A program made the position numbers and the translations under genes. Shown one piece after another: positions 34,728 through 45,836 of a stretch of 64,000 nucleotides of DNA. Positions within the stretch are counted from its first letter, which is position 1, and each line of letters opens with the position of its first letter. The stretch is from Branchipolynoe longqiensis (lineage: Eukaryota; Annelida; Polychaeta; Phyllodocida; Polynoidae), in assembly GCA_030323885.1 (NCBI GenBank), contig CM059187.1, forward strand, positions 128,731,168 through 128,795,167, written 5' to 3'. The notes beneath the pieces were generated by a model. The model was not told the origin of the DNA. It worked only from the letters and a program-made list of their open reading frames with translations, and made no database searches.

Positions 34728-34772
34728 TGACGTCACCCTTCATCCGTGACCTCACGTGACGTGGTGACGTCA
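34728..34772. promoter_or_regulatory. Cluster of CRE-like palindromes
   Basis: Two perfect TGACGTCA octamers (34728-34735 and 34765-34772) flank a TCACGTGA palindrome (34752-34759). TGACGTCA is the CREB/ATF consensus and CACGTG an E-box core. No adjacent gene start is recognised. Confidence 0.35.
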
Positions 34773-35057
34773 GACAGGTGATCGTGATGGTGACGTTTAA
34801 GCGTCCAGAACTGACGCAATGCACCTTCAGGAGGTGATATTACACTGGTCCTTCGGCCGCTATCATTAGCGCCTCCACAGCAGGAGAGTAGCACCGGTCA
34901 TCTGTGCCTGGAGCTGGAGTAGCCAAGTGAGGAGGACGATGGGCATAATTAAGTAGCATTTACAGACGCACAACAATTCTGCTGTTAGTCATGTATGACA
35001 GGGGTTATATACATTTGGGGGTTTTCAAAGGAGGAGTGGTGGGGGTGGGGCGTGGGA

Positions 35058-35119
35058 GGTTGTTTGTTGTTTGTTGTTGTTTTACGTCCTAGCAACATCT
35101 AAGGTCATATCAGGACCGG
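35058..35119 (-). mobile_element. SINE 3'-tail fragment
   Basis: GTTTGTTGTTTGTTGTTGTT then TTACGTCCTAGCAACATCTA and AGGTCATATCAGGACCGG, the AAAACAACAACAAACAAAC tail subtype. Confidence 0.8.
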
Positions 35120-35404
35120 GGGGGTTGGGAGGTAGTAGTGTAGGTGGGGGGGGGGGGGGGTACGTGTAGAATTAGCATCATTCACAAATAACATTCAGCT
35201 TACTAACAATAACAATAACTGAGTGCGCTTGCATGGTTGGCCTATTTTGGGGTCAATAGGCCAGTGAAGTGTTGGTGCAGTGGACCCCGCCTCCTTCGGA
35301 GTGCTGATGGTAGAGCGGGCCGTGTGCACGGCCTCGCGTCACCTGATTAGTACAGGTCAGTCTGGCACCGGCCCCCGGCACCTCAGCCACCTGCCAAGCA
35401 GGAA

Positions 35405-35500
35405 GCGGACCCCCACCACCACCACCACCACCACCACCACCGCCACCGCCCATCCACCCCTCCCTCCCACACACACACAGACAGACACTCACTCACTGCA
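35405..35500. repeat. (CCA)n and (CA)n microsatellite
   Basis: CCACCACCACCACCACC followed by CACACACACAGACAGACA. Confidence 0.9.
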
Positions 35501-35518
35501 ACATACACACGTACATAC

Positions 35519-36524
35519 AGACGGAATGGCCGAATGAGTTGAGCCACAGTGTGCCTTTTTCTTGGTAGATCGTGGGATTCAAACCCATGGGTGTTATACC
35601 CCTGTCACACTACGACGTAATGAGCCAACGTGAGCCTAACGTGGTGATATTTCGTCATTACGTTGATGTACGTTGGATTACGTTATGATGACGTCATAAT
35701 GACGTTAGAGTGACGTCGAGCTACGTCACATTACGTCGTGTTACGTCGAGTTACGTCGAGGTTTTGGACATGTTCAAAAGTTTCGACGTAGGTCGAACGT
35801 AAGGGTTTACGTTCGCCGTACGTTCTGTTCACGTTCAGCGAACGTCAATGACGTTAAACGGGCGTTATTCCAAGGCTCCTCACTACGTTCAACTACGTTC
35901 CACCCCATTAAACCAAGTGCAAATGCCCACGGGGCATAATGGGAACGTCAGGACAACGTCAGGAGAACGTCAGGAGAACGTGCATTCAACGTACCTTCAA
36001 CGTCTCATGACGTAGCTAACGTCACGTAACGTTCTTCTGACGATGGAATAACGTTCATAACGTTCCGTCAGCGTCATTACGTTGACCTCTCTCGTCGAAC
36101 GACGGTATCACTACGCTTTACCGACGTTACTCTCTCGTCCACTACGCTGCATCCACGTTCAACTTGTGCCCAAATTTGCATACTACGCCGAGAAGTTCAA
36201 CGTTCTTCACGTTCTCCCTACGTTGACGTCGTTACTTCGTAGTGTGACAGCCCCATTAAGCCTATTCGAGTCAAAGCAATGACCTAAAAATTTGGGCTTG
36301 TCGGTTCCTAGCCAGGTTCCAGGCATTATTAGGATATGGCAAGCAAAGACTGGTTGGCTCAGCATCAGGATAATGTGACTGAGTGGGATATTAGGTCATG
36401 GTGATGGTGGCCTGGTTTCCCAAGTGTGGTAGCACTATAAAGCTGCAATGAGGACGTACTGTCAAAAGTTGTTTCCCATCCTGATATGACCTTAGCTGTT
36501 GCCAGGCTGTAAATCTAAAATAAA
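35519..36524 (+). mobile_element. SINE (main family, head type 2) split by a MITE
   Basis: The head (CAGACGGAATGGCCGAATGA) occupies 35519-35596. The linker, body and tail resume at 36256 (TTAAGCCTATTCGAGTCAAA) and end near 36524. The interval 35597-36255 is the PIF-like MITE. Removing it with one TTA restores a continuous SINE. Confidence 0.9.
35597..36255. mobile_element. PIF/Harbinger-like ACGT-rich MITE, copy B
   Basis: The ends TACCCCTGTCACACTACGAC and (reverse complement) TGGGGCTGTCACACTACGAA are flanked by TTA at 35594-35596 and 36256-36258. It is 659 bp and closely matches copy A over its full length, with the palindrome at 35762-35779. It is inserted in the head/linker junction of a SINE. 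Confidence 0.9.
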
Positions 36525-36835
36525 CAGAAAAATACATACCATGGACACCCCAGACATGGAACCCACAAGCCAACATCAGAACAACACGACTCCACTCTTC
36601 ACACCCGTTGTTCAGGGCTAACTGAAGCATCTCTCCAAACCAGATAGTTCCCCCCCTTTCATCATTGCATCACCAGTACCGATAAGTTCTCCACTGTGTC
36701 CATGGGGAGAGGTGATACGATACACCCGACCCGCAGACACTAGTATTGTGGCAACAATTGTATACTAAAATCAGCAGGCGTGATCTTTTTACAAATGCAA
36801 ATCAAGAAATACTTTTAATCTTCATGAGGCCAGCT
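36525..36835. other. Unassigned non-coding sequence
   Basis: No gene or repeat family was recognised. Confidence 0.45.
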
Positions 36836-37150
36836 TTGTTTGTTTGTTTGTTTGTGGTTTTACATCCTAGCAACAGGACGGGTACCGACTTGTAACACTC
36901 AACATGGCACACTTTATAATGCTGCCCCACTGGAAGATCAGGCCGCCAGCACCATGACCTGATATCCCACTGGGTCACATTATCCTGACACTGAGCCAAC
37001 CAGTCTTTGTCCTATCCTAATAATGCCAAGCGCCAGGCTAGGAAGTGACAAGTATAAATTGTTATGTCATTGGTTTGACTCGACCAGGGTTCGAACCCAC
37101 GATCTACCAACACGGGATACGGACGCTCTAACTCATTCGGCCAGCTGGAC
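36836..37150 (-). mobile_element. SINE (main family, head type 2), nearly full length
   Basis: Minus-strand tail (TTTGTTTGTTTGTTTGTGGT), body, linker (CATTGGTTTGACTCGACCAG), B-box-like GGGTTCGAACCC and the head ending AACTCATTCGGCC. A short deletion removes part of the GCAACATCTAAGGTCATATC segment. Confidence 0.95.
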
Positions 37151-37614
37151 TATATATATATATATCACCATATCACCTCGTGTAGCTTTAACAAGTTATA
37201 CCTTTGTATGTAAGATATTGATTTTCTGATCCTTTTCCACAAATTTGGCAGTGAATTTTGGGCTGTTTATATTCTGTTATGCGATCATTTGGCACACACT
37301 CTGTAATTGATTGTGAGTTTTGAAATGCTTCTCTATAAAAGTCAAGGTTAAATAACAATGACAGATAAATAAACACGTTTTTGCCATGACTATGACATTT
37401 GCTGCCAACACATTTGCTGACCAACACCAATCAATCAATCGGTCAATCAATTATACCCTCCCCCATACACGTTATATGGGAAACCTTTTCTCCACTCAGC
37501 GGCTTGCTCCTGCTTGCGATGGTGTGTAACCTTATGATGGTTACTGGTTGCAGAACTGCAACATTATAGAGAGGCTCTGATAAATCAGCCCAATCTTTGG
37601 TTGAAGATTAATCT
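37151..37614. other. Unassigned non-coding sequence
   Basis: A TA run lies at 37151-37165. No repeat family or gene was recognised. Confidence 0.45.
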
Positions 37615-37853
37615 TCAGTAAGGACGGTTGTAGAAGCTGGGGACATCTTTACAATGTTGTAACGGCGAAGCGTTGGGGGTGGCCCCGCATCTCTTCAGTC
37701 CAGCAATAGTTGAGCACTTGTATCCAGCAGACAGCAGCAAGGGTTTCGAGGAAGGGCAGGTAAAGATGGGTGCAGCGGTGGTTCCAGCGATGAGAACAAT
37801 GTACAGGGCCCCATCCAAGCACACAACTCCCCTGGTCAGGGAGAGAGGTATGC
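37615..37853 (-). CDS. Candidate terminal exon, unknown protein (low confidence)
   Basis: On the minus strand a pyrimidine-rich acceptor (CCCTTTCTATTTCTCCCAG) precedes 37853. The open frame starts with two bases completing a split codon and runs about 78 codons to TGA at 37615-37617. The peptide has mixed composition, a hydrophobic stretch (GALYIVLIAG) and five to six cysteines (VVCLDG, FTCPSS, YKCST, KRCGA, QHCKD), and is not low-complexity. No family is recognised, no upstream exon was found and no clear polyadenylation signal was seen. It could be a chance open frame. It is on the opposite strand to the kinase exon. Confidence 0.2.
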
Positions 37854-38207
37854 CTGGGAGAAATAGAAAGGGTAGAGTCTAGGAAAGAGAAATGAGGAGA
37901 GTTGAGTCAACGGACCATATCTATTTGCTCTATGGTGACCAACCAGTGAGCTATAGACACGGACAGAGTAAGAGTAGAAAGTGAAATGCCGGCGGGCTCC
38001 CCCTCCTGGAACTCTTTTCAGACATATCAAGGAGGAGCAAGGCCAGCTGAGAGGAGATAGAGGGAGGTGTGGACGAAGTGCGGTCCAGATAGCAAGTGCA
38101 CTCAGCAGTTAAACCTCATTCCCCATAACCTCAGGTGTTTTCAACTTTGCGGGTGGCTGTTATCTATATTCAAAATGGCAGACCAAAGACCTTGTTCTAC
38201 CTTCCAC
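37854..38207. other. Unassigned non-coding sequence
   Basis: No repeat or gene was recognised. The minus-strand frame through here runs across the putative acceptor and is not supported. Confidence 0.4.
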
Positions 38208-38400
38208 CAGCTGGTTGGCTCAGTGTCAAGATAATGTGACTGATTCGGATAGCAGATCATGGTGCTGGCAGCTTAGTCTCCCAGTGGGGCAGCACTATAA
38301 CGTAGCCATGAGTGTGCACTGTCACACGTCAGTACCCGTCATGATATAACCTTAGATATTGCCAGGACGTAAAACTCCAACAAGGAACCGACCAGCCAAC
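38208..38400 (+). mobile_element. SINE (main family), 5'-truncated
   Basis: Starts in the body at CCAGCTGGTTGGCTCAGTGT and ends AAAACTCCAACAAGGAACCG. Confidence 0.9.
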
Positions 38401-38805
38401 CTTACACCTACCTGCATGCTTCTTCCATCTTCCATCCCTACTGTTCTAAAATAGTCCTCCCCCCACTTCCCACCCACACACCCACAAACTCACCCACACA
38501 CACAAGTTCCACACAGATGTTCACGAAATACCGGGATGCTTAAAGGAAGTTTGCAAAGACGTACTTGTCTGTAAAACGGTATTGAAGTCTAAGCTCAGTG
38601 CAAAGACTGTTTGTGTTGGACGCTGGACGCTCTGCCCCCCCCCCCCCCACCACCACCGGTCATTGCCAAGACACACTCCACTGTGATCTGGACCAAATTT
38701 ATTTCATAATTTTTTTTTTTACCAGCCATCTACCGGTACTGACAAGTAGTTCTGGTGATATCGCTCTGCAGTGAGACGGGGGTAAGGTAAACATGAAAAA
38801 ACAGA
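38401..38805. other. Unassigned non-coding sequence
   Basis: A C run at about 38636-38648 and a T run near 38710. No gene was recognised. Confidence 0.45.
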
Positions 38806-38904
38806 CCTATCCCATTAATGCCGAGCGCCCGGCTAGGAAGCAACATGTACCAATTTGATAAGTTGTTGGTTTGACTCGACCGAGAACCGAACTCCCGACA
38901 TTTC
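38806..38904 (-). mobile_element. SINE linker/head fragment
   Basis: CCTATCCCATTAATGCCGAG through TGGTTTGACTCGACCGAGAA to CTCCCGACATTTC; reversed linker and part of the head only. Confidence 0.85.
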
Positions 38905-38945
38905 ACCTTAGATGTTGCTAGGACGTAAAACAACAACAACACAAG
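38905..38945 (+). mobile_element. SINE tail-only fragment abutting the reversed fragment
   Basis: ACCTTAGATGTTGCTAGGAC then GTAAAACAACAACAACAC, in the opposite orientation to the fragment it touches. Confidence 0.8.
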
Positions 38946-39337
38946 AAAACAAACAAACCCGACGTTCATTTCATGAAACTTAGCATATTGCTTATAATAT
39001 TGCCTCTCTGCCTTAGCCTCTTTTGTTTGAGTATAAGCCTAATAAAGCTTCAACCTGATTGGTTGAAATAGGACGCGGACGGCTGCGTTTCGTTGGTAGC
39101 ACTGCCACCACGGGAAGGTGGCTGCATTAAGTGCATCCGTCCTGCTGACGGAAGCGGGCAGACAAGATAAGTGTCACCGTCAGGCATGGATATTTGGATG
39201 AGTTGGCACGCAGGGACTGTCCCCGCAGCTACCGGCCATACAGATAGCTGGTCGCGATAACCCGGCACCCCTCCTTCCCTGCACGCCCCCCCCCCCCCAT
39301 ATAGGCCATATAGCGCACACGTCACCATCTATATACA
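38946..39337. other. Unassigned non-coding sequence
   Basis: Contains a C run at about 39289-39299. No gene was recognised. Confidence 0.45.
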
Positions 39338-39748
39338 CCAGACGGGATGGGCGAATGAGTTGAGCGTCAGTCTCCCGTTTTGGTAGATCGCGGGATTCGA
39401 ACTCACCAACACCAATGCGCAATATAAACTGAGATGTTGCTAGGGTGTAGAACTCCAACACCCAGCCACCCTCGATTTCGAACCCTGGTCAAGTCAAACC
39501 AATGACTTTAACAATTGATACTTGTCACTTCATAGCCAGGCGCTCGGCATTATTAGGACAGGGAAAGGACTGGTTGGCTCAGTGTCAGGATAATGTGACT
39601 AAAGTGGGATTTTAAGGTCATGCTGCTGGCAGCCTGGTCTCCCAGTGGGGCAGCACTATAAACTTGCCATGAGTGTACACTCTCCCAAGTCAGTTGCCGT
39701 CCTGATATGACCTTAGATGTTGCTAGGATGTAAAACTCAACAACCAAA
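39338..39748 (+). mobile_element. SINE (main family, head type 2) with a tail fragment inserted in its head
   Basis: The head begins CCAGACGGGATGGGCGAATG. At about 39430-39466 a second family tail (AGATGTTGCTAGGGTGTAGA then ACTCCAACACCC) sits inside the head. The linker and body follow and end GATGTTGCTAGGATGTAAAA. Confidence 0.9.
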
Positions 39749-39954
39749 CGCCCCTTAACACCAAGATCACCACCACTTACACCAACACCACCGACGAAAA
39801 ACATGAACCTTATCACGACTACCGCCAACACCACTAACACCAACACCACCAACAACACCACCACCACCATGTATACACCCTCTTCCTGACTCACACCTTC
39901 ATCCGTAAACCAGGTTCACCTTACATCCAGACTTCCACCCAAAGTAACATCTAC

Positions 39955-40250
39955 GATAGTCACATCCCTGCATACATATATAATAGCATGTACTAACACT
40001 CACACCTGAACACACACCTGCACAAACACCTGCGATAACCACCACATTAACTGCGCCACAAGTCACACGGCCCCTCACAGCACCCACACTCACAGCTAGC
40101 CACAGTCACATCCGTGCATACATAGGTAATAGCATGTACTAACAATCACACCTGAACAAACACCTGCACCAACACCTGCGCTAACCGCCACATTAACTGC
40201 GCCACAAGTCACACGGCCCTTCACAACACCCGCACTCACATCCACATGAT
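39955..40250. repeat. 147-bp tandem duplication
   Basis: The block containing TAATAGCATGTACTAACA, CACACCTGAACA and ACTGCGCCACAAGTCACACG occurs twice, offset by about 147 bp (39971 and 40118), with roughly 90 percent visual identity. Confidence 0.85.
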
Positions 40251-40429
40251 GCGTCCCCCTGGGGATATGTGAGAATGGTTTGTTTTTACTTTTAGTCACA
40301 CCTAATTCCCCACCACCGGAACTCCACCCCCCCCCTCCCATGTCCCCCCTCCCTGCCTACCTCACAACCACCAGACGTCCTAGTTATATTTGATAACTTG
40401 GACTTTTGGCAAGGAAGTGGGGTTAGCCC

Positions 40430-41310
40430 GAAGGGCTTCCTCCCTTTCTCCCACACACCGCCACACACCACCAGACACCACCACACACATCTCCATACAC
40501 ACCACCATACATACCCCACACCACACACCACCATGCCCATCACACACACCATACATACAGACCTCACACAGCAACAGCGACATACCACCACACAACACCA
40601 CAGACAAGCCTTACACACCACCGTACATACCACCACACACATAGACACACATATACACCACCACACACATCACACACCGCACACACAACACACCACCACC
40701 GCACATGACCACCCCACCACACTCTACCACACACATCACACATCATGCACATCATGCACATCGCATACCTCACACACATCACACACATCACACACATCAC
40801 ACACATCACACACATCACACACATCACACACATCACACACATCACACACATCACACACATCACACACATCACACACATCACACACATCACACACATCACA
40901 CTTCACACACATCACACACATTACACACATCGCACGCACCGCACACATTGCACACATTACGCACATCACATTCACCACAAACATTACACACATCACACAC
41001 GTCACACATCACACCGCAACAGCCAGACACCGCCAGACACCACCGTACACTAACAGTAGTAAGACACAAACCACCACCACACATCCCACACATACCACCA
41101 CCACACACATAACACGCACCTGAGGGCCACACACCACCCACGACCACATACACACCACACCCCACCACAACCACAACACACACCACACCACACACCACCA
41201 CCACACACCACCACCACACACCACCACACACCACCACCACACACCACTACCACACACCACAACACACCACCACACACTTCACACACCCCACTCCACACCC
41301 CCCGCCCCAC
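40430..41310. repeat. CA-rich tract with a 9-bp CACACATCA array
   Basis: CACACCACCA-type sequence surrounds a 9-bp array (CACACATCA) at about 40750-40910. Thr/His/Ser frames on plus and Cys/Val/Met frames on minus, up to 241 codons, are translations of the repeat. Confidence 0.9.
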
Positions 41311-41875
41311 CCCCACGTTCACCCCGACCCCTACCCCCGACTATGCCACATAGGCCATCCTTCAGTAATAACAGACACCAGTGATCTATCAAACGGGGTC
41401 CCAGCCTCCCCCACCCCGCTGCACCATGTCCCTCCTAATCACATCACCTCCAGACCCCCCCCCCTCACCCACCCCACCCCACCCCACCCCACCCCCTTCG
41501 GTTGCGGCTTGTCGCGGCTTGCTCATCCCGGCCCCGTCATGACCCAAACCCCGGGTTTGCTCGGGCGGGCACCGAAGGAACCCTAGGAGGAGTTGTGACA
41601 GCGAGCGCCCGACGCTATGTAAGCGCCGTCATGCCTGGCCGACCAGCGTTGTGATGGTGTGTCGGGATGTCAGTCAGGAACACCGAGCATGAATCATATT
41701 TGTGGAAGGGGTCCCGAACTGTAACTGTGTTGGAGGGGAGTGATTGGTTGCTGGAGTATAAGCAGGATGCCATGTATCACTTACCTGCTGTCCTCCTAAT
41801 GAGTCCCGGTAGCACTTACCTGCAGTCCTTCTAATACAGTAATAGCAATATGTCCCGATGTGTCTCATGGACAAA
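41311..41875. other. Unassigned non-coding sequence
   Basis: C-rich at the start with CCCCACCCCACCCC at about 41465-41493; a CpG-containing patch lies at 41500-41660. No gene was recognised. Confidence 0.4.
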
Positions 41876-42085
41876 TTAAAGTTGCATACAATGATGGTCG
41901 TTTTGGGATTGGGTCATTTTCTGAGATAAATATTTTAGGTTGATTGCTGTAATCTACCTTACTTTAGTTTAAAGTAACTTTGATATGAAATGGTTAACTT
42001 TTGAGATATTTGAAGTGCAAACATGTCAAATTAGTTTCGGCATGCATGCCAAAACTCTGCATCATAGGCTTCAGCAGTAAGAGGT
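41876..42085 (+). mobile_element. Partial TTAA-bounded TIR element
   Basis: Begins TTAAAGTTGCATACAATGAT and continues through ATGGTTAACTTTTGAGATAT, like the piece at 57055. The far end is not recognisable. Confidence 0.7.
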
Positions 42086-42137
42086 ATTGGGCGCATTTAT
42101 AGAGCATCAGTCATGTAAATGAAGCACTATTTGATTT

Positions 42138-42478
42138 GGTGGTTTGTTTCTTGTTGTTTCATAGCCTATCAACAACTAAGTTCATAGCAAGATGGGTACC
42201 AACTTGTGACAGTGCTTGTGACAGTGCACACTCATGGCAACTTCATAGTGCAGCCCCACTTGAAAAGCAAGCCGCCAGCACCCAACATCCCACACAGTCA
42301 CATTATCCCGATACTGTGGTGACCAGTCCTAATCCTACCCTGTTAATCCCACACACCAGACTAGGTACCGACAAATATCAATTGCGGAAGTCATTGCTTT
42401 GACTGGGCTGTGAATCGAATTCCTGTCCTTCCACTGAGGAAACCCTGCGATCTACCGATTCGGTCACCGCGTCCGGGA
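42138..42478 (-). mobile_element. SINE (main family, head type 1), full length
   Basis: All parts are present on the minus strand. A GCTTGTGACAGT duplication lies at about 42208-42228, and the head ends CCGATTCGGTCACCGCGTCC. Confidence 0.9.
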
Positions 42479-42948
42479 GCACCATTTCACCCCACGTGAC
42501 TCGCGCTGACAGTCGGTTGCGATATTTTGACATGTATGTGTGGGTGTAGCCTGCGTGGTCTCCTCCAGGCGGTGATCAGTGCCAAGAGGACCACCCAGGT
42601 GTGCCCACCACCTACCTACCTACCCCACCACCTCACCCACTCACCCCTCACCCCTCACCCCTCTCCCCTCACCTCCACTCCCACCACCTCACCCAGCGAG
42701 ATGGTGGCCACTGCCTGGTTTACTTTCCATTCTGTAGGATCCTCATACATATGACGTAAAGCACATAGGCACATAAGAGAGATCTATTCGGTAATAATAA
42801 TAATACCAATGGGGATAATGAGTTTAATAATGGTATTAATACCTCATGATAGCTTTCCATATGAAGCCACCATACGCCTAATATTTCTCAAATGACCATA
42901 CATGTTGCCGCGACGCAAAACTCAAATTAATTCATTCCACTCTTCCTT
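42479..42948. other. Unassigned non-coding sequence
   Basis: CACCCCTCACC repeats occur near 42640-42690. A weak SINE-tail-like match (CATACATGTTGCCGCGACGC) lies at about 42899. No gene was recognised. Confidence 0.4.
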
Positions 42949-43150
42949 GGGCTATTCTAGTAATGCCGAGCGCCATGCTAGGTAGCGATAATTTGTATTT
43001 TGTTTTTTCTGGGTAAATATTTTATTCATCTGAATAGTATACATTTTTAATTCATTGGGTTCACACGGGCAGGGTTCGAACCCGCGTGTTCGGATCCCAT
43101 GTCCTCCCAAAACGGGAGGTATAGACTGAAGCTGCGACCCGGTGTGTTTG
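42949..43150 (-). mobile_element. SINE 5' half (main family, head type 2)
   Basis: Reversed linker and head only, with TAATGCCGAGCGCCATGCTA at one end and a type 2 head (CCTCCCAAAACGGGAGG). About 50 bp of AT-rich sequence is inserted after GATAATTTGTAT. Confidence 0.8.
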
Positions 43151-43344
43151 GTTTCAGCTTCAGTCCTCCCTGAAGGACCAGCGAAACGCCGAATACCCAG
43201 GTTAATACATTGGTTCGCTGAAAATGGTGAAAGAATGTTATGCTAATATTCGAAGATCACTAATGTGGGTATTGTAGAAGATGAGAATTTGTGTTGTGAA
43301 GTTATCTGAAATGTGCTGATGTCGTTACTTTGATGGCCATGATC

Positions 43345-43620
43345 AAAGATGGCCATCGTGACAGTCGTGAGAGTTGTGATCACCGATGACGTTGTAACCA
43401 TGGTGACTGTCATCCTTGGCGCATGTTGCTAGGACGTAAAACAACAACAAGCAAACCGATCCTTGGTGCAGGCCACGATGATGACGACGGGCACGGTTGT
43501 CACGACTGTCACGACAGCGCTGACAGTCATGTTAGTCGTCACGACAATCATGATGGTCACCACAGCTACAATGGTCGGGATGGTCACGACTGTCATGATG
43601 CGAATCTTGGATGTTCAAGT
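43345..43620. repeat. GATGGTCACGACTGTCATGA minisatellite
   Basis: Degenerate units with CACGACTGTCA and CATGATGGTCAC. The array is interrupted at 43424-43458 by a SINE tail. Confidence 0.7.
43424..43458 (+). mobile_element. 35-bp SINE tail insertion with 12-bp target duplication
   Basis: TGTTGCTAGGACGTAAAACA followed by ACAACAAGCAAACCG is flanked by ATCCTTGGCGCA (43412-43423) and ATCCTTGGTGCA (43459-43470). Confidence 0.85.
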
Positions 43621-43729
43621 TATTGTTCCAATATGGTGTTTTTTAAATGACAGGGTGTAATCAATTAGGCTAGTTCTGAATATCCGCCAATTCTCTTAAT
43701 GAAACATAGCTGGTTGGCTATTGTCCAAC

Positions 43730-44123
43730 TACGGTCAAAGACCCTATAATACTAAGACAGCTCACTCCCTAGCTCTCCTATCGTAATGTAAATTTTGCAG
43801 TGCCACGTTGTGGTGGGTTTGATCCGCCCAGCTGCTGGTTGGTGTTTCACATGTAAACACATACAATTATATTATACATGACATAAGTAAGTATGAATAG
43901 ACATCAATATGAAATTGCTATGAACAAATACACATCATCATCATCATCATCATCAGCATTGCCATCATCACACATCTTTCATATTCATATATACATTTAT
44001 ACATATAATATAACACCTGTTTAACCAAGAGAACAGCCAGCGCACCAAGTGGTGGGTTTGATCATTTTGATTATACAGTATAGGCTGAGTGAGCCGTCTT
44101 AGTAGTATAGGGTCTTTGCTACG
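43730..44123. mobile_element. TIR-flanked element with ~38-bp inverted repeats
   Basis: GTCAAAGACCCTATAATACT at 43733 pairs with AGTAGTATAGGGTCTTTG at about 44101. The pairing extends through GACAGCTCACTC and GAGTGAGCCGTC. The interior holds a CATCATCATCATCATCATCA run at about 43936-43953. No open frame of interest. Confidence 0.65.
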
Positions 44124-44317
44124 ATTTAGGTAGATGCTAGATCAGCTAGAAATGTATCTAAGATAATCAGAAGGTAGGATCGACAGCAAGTTCCATAATT
44201 CAGGAATAATAGCGAACCTCTCCAATATAAAACAAGAACTTATGGCACGTGGGGGCTATGTAAAAAGAAACCACAACCGTACACCTCTGTACAACAGAAA
44301 TTTCTGGATATTTCTGT

Positions 44318-44727
44318 TTAAGGCTACATAATCTGATCAAGGCACTACATTTTTCTAAACCAAAACACCTATTTACCCCGGTGTAATCATAGATATCTAC
44401 ATTGATTAATGGTAAAGGCATTAACCATTTAGTGCTGCAGAGAAGGAATACTAGGCCAATTGAATGCACATTGACAGTGTTGAACTCTCTGTTATCAAGC
44501 ATTTCAAATGTAAATGCCAAAATTAAGTTGCATGTTTTGACTATGAATATCTCCAAAGTTAAACTTTTAGTTTTAGAATAACAGTTATTTCAAGGTAAAG
44601 TGGAGGAGCTTATATAGATATTTATCTACATGATGATGATGATGATGAGGAGGAGGAGGAGGAGGATTATAATAATTATAATAAACCTAGAAGAGAAATT
44701 CAAAGGCGTCAGATTATGCAATTTTAA
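44318..44727. mobile_element. TTAA-bounded TIR element, diverged copy
   Basis: The left end TTAAGGCTACATAATCTGAT and the right end CGTCAGATTATGCAATTTTAA (read as reverse complement) pair imperfectly, with TTAA at both borders. The interior keeps the AAACCAAAACACCTATTTA and GAGAAGGAATACTAGGCCAA blocks and includes a GATGATGATG/GAGGAGGAGG run. Confidence 0.75.
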
Positions 44728-45064
44728 TTCATCCTTTTTGAGCAAGAAAGGATGGGGGGCGGGGGGGGGGGAGGAAATACTTGGAGAAACGGGTTGATGG
44801 ATGTGTCACATTTGGCTTATCCAGACACCGACACGAGAACACACTTAGTGAGAACCGCCCTTAGCGGTTTTAATAAGCATAATTCGCTGACTTCCGTCTA
44901 GTCTATATGTGACCGGTGTTTATGTAGGCTGCCTGCTCCAGGGACTTGTCGGTGAGGGCGCTGCCAGCTAGCCGCGAGCGCTTTCACGGAACACTGGGAG
45001 AACTATTAGGAATCCAGACATGACACTGATTACGGACATGTCCCGAGGGCCGAGAGTTGGGCGC

Positions 45065-45400
45065 TGAGGGGACAGGAAAGGTGGGGGTGGGGGTGGGGGG
45101 AGGAGGGAGCTGGAGGGGAGAGAGGAGGAGTAGGGTGAACCGGAGAGGACTAGGGGTGGGAGGGGGAGCGGGAGGGGGAGCGCGACTGGGAGAGGGCTAT
45201 GGGAGAAGAGGGGAGGGGGAGACAGAGGGAGGGGGCTGGGGGAGGGGACCGGGAGGGGGAGAGGAGGGGAGCGGGAGGGGGAAGGGGAGAGGAGGGGAAG
45301 GGGGAGCGGGAGGGGGCCGGGGGAGAAGTGGAAGGGGAGGAGGAGTGGGAGTGGGGAGGAGGAGGCAGGGGTGGGGGTCTGGGGAGGGAGAACGGGGAGG
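45065..45400. repeat. Polypurine GGGGAGG tract
   Basis: About 330 bp of almost uninterrupted G/A. Gly/Arg/Glu frames on plus and Pro/Ser frames on minus (to 211 codons) are translations. Confidence 0.9.
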
Positions 45401-45645
45401 AACACCCACAGGCCATCCCCTCTATCATCTCCATCCAACATGTATGTACACAGGTGGGCGATAATAACAATAATACTAATATGAAGCACACCCACGCAGG
45501 TATTCTTCTGGTGTGTCAAAGTACTGATGTGCAGAGCAAACCACACCAAGTCTATCGAGCTAGTTAATGGCTGCAAATTAGGATAATACATATCCAGTTG
45601 CATAATCTGGTTGGGGTGAGTTTCTGGCTTATTGAATTATGTACA

Positions 45646-45836
45646 CAGTAAAACCTCTCTAAATCGAACGACCATGTGACCGACTTTAAATGGTCCATTT
45701 TGGGAGGTAGTCGGTTTAGGGTATTTTTCTCTCGTTACAATGGTATTGTAAGGGCGATTGTTTGGGACCCAAACAAAGCAATCGATATAGAGGAGTGGTC
45801 GATTTGTATTAGTGTTCGGTTTGAGAGGTTTCACTG
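45646..45836. mobile_element. pogo/Tigger-like MITE, copy 2, complete
   Basis: The 191-bp element has ends CAGTAAAACCTCTCTAAATC and TTTGAGAGGTTTCACTG. TA follows on the right (45837-45838), and CA rather than TA precedes on the left. The interior TTGGGACCCAAACAAAGC matches copies at 8481 and 62784. Confidence 0.85.

Noticed and set aside
40750..40910. Possible CRISPR-like array
   Set aside because: Direct 9-bp repeats without unique spacers; a simple tandem repeat.
40398..41123. 241-codon His/Thr/Ser frame
   Set aside because: Translation of the CA-rich and 9-bp CACACATCA repeats.
44968..45603. 211-codon minus-strand frame
   Set aside because: Mostly the complement of the GGGGAGG polypurine tract, with no domain.
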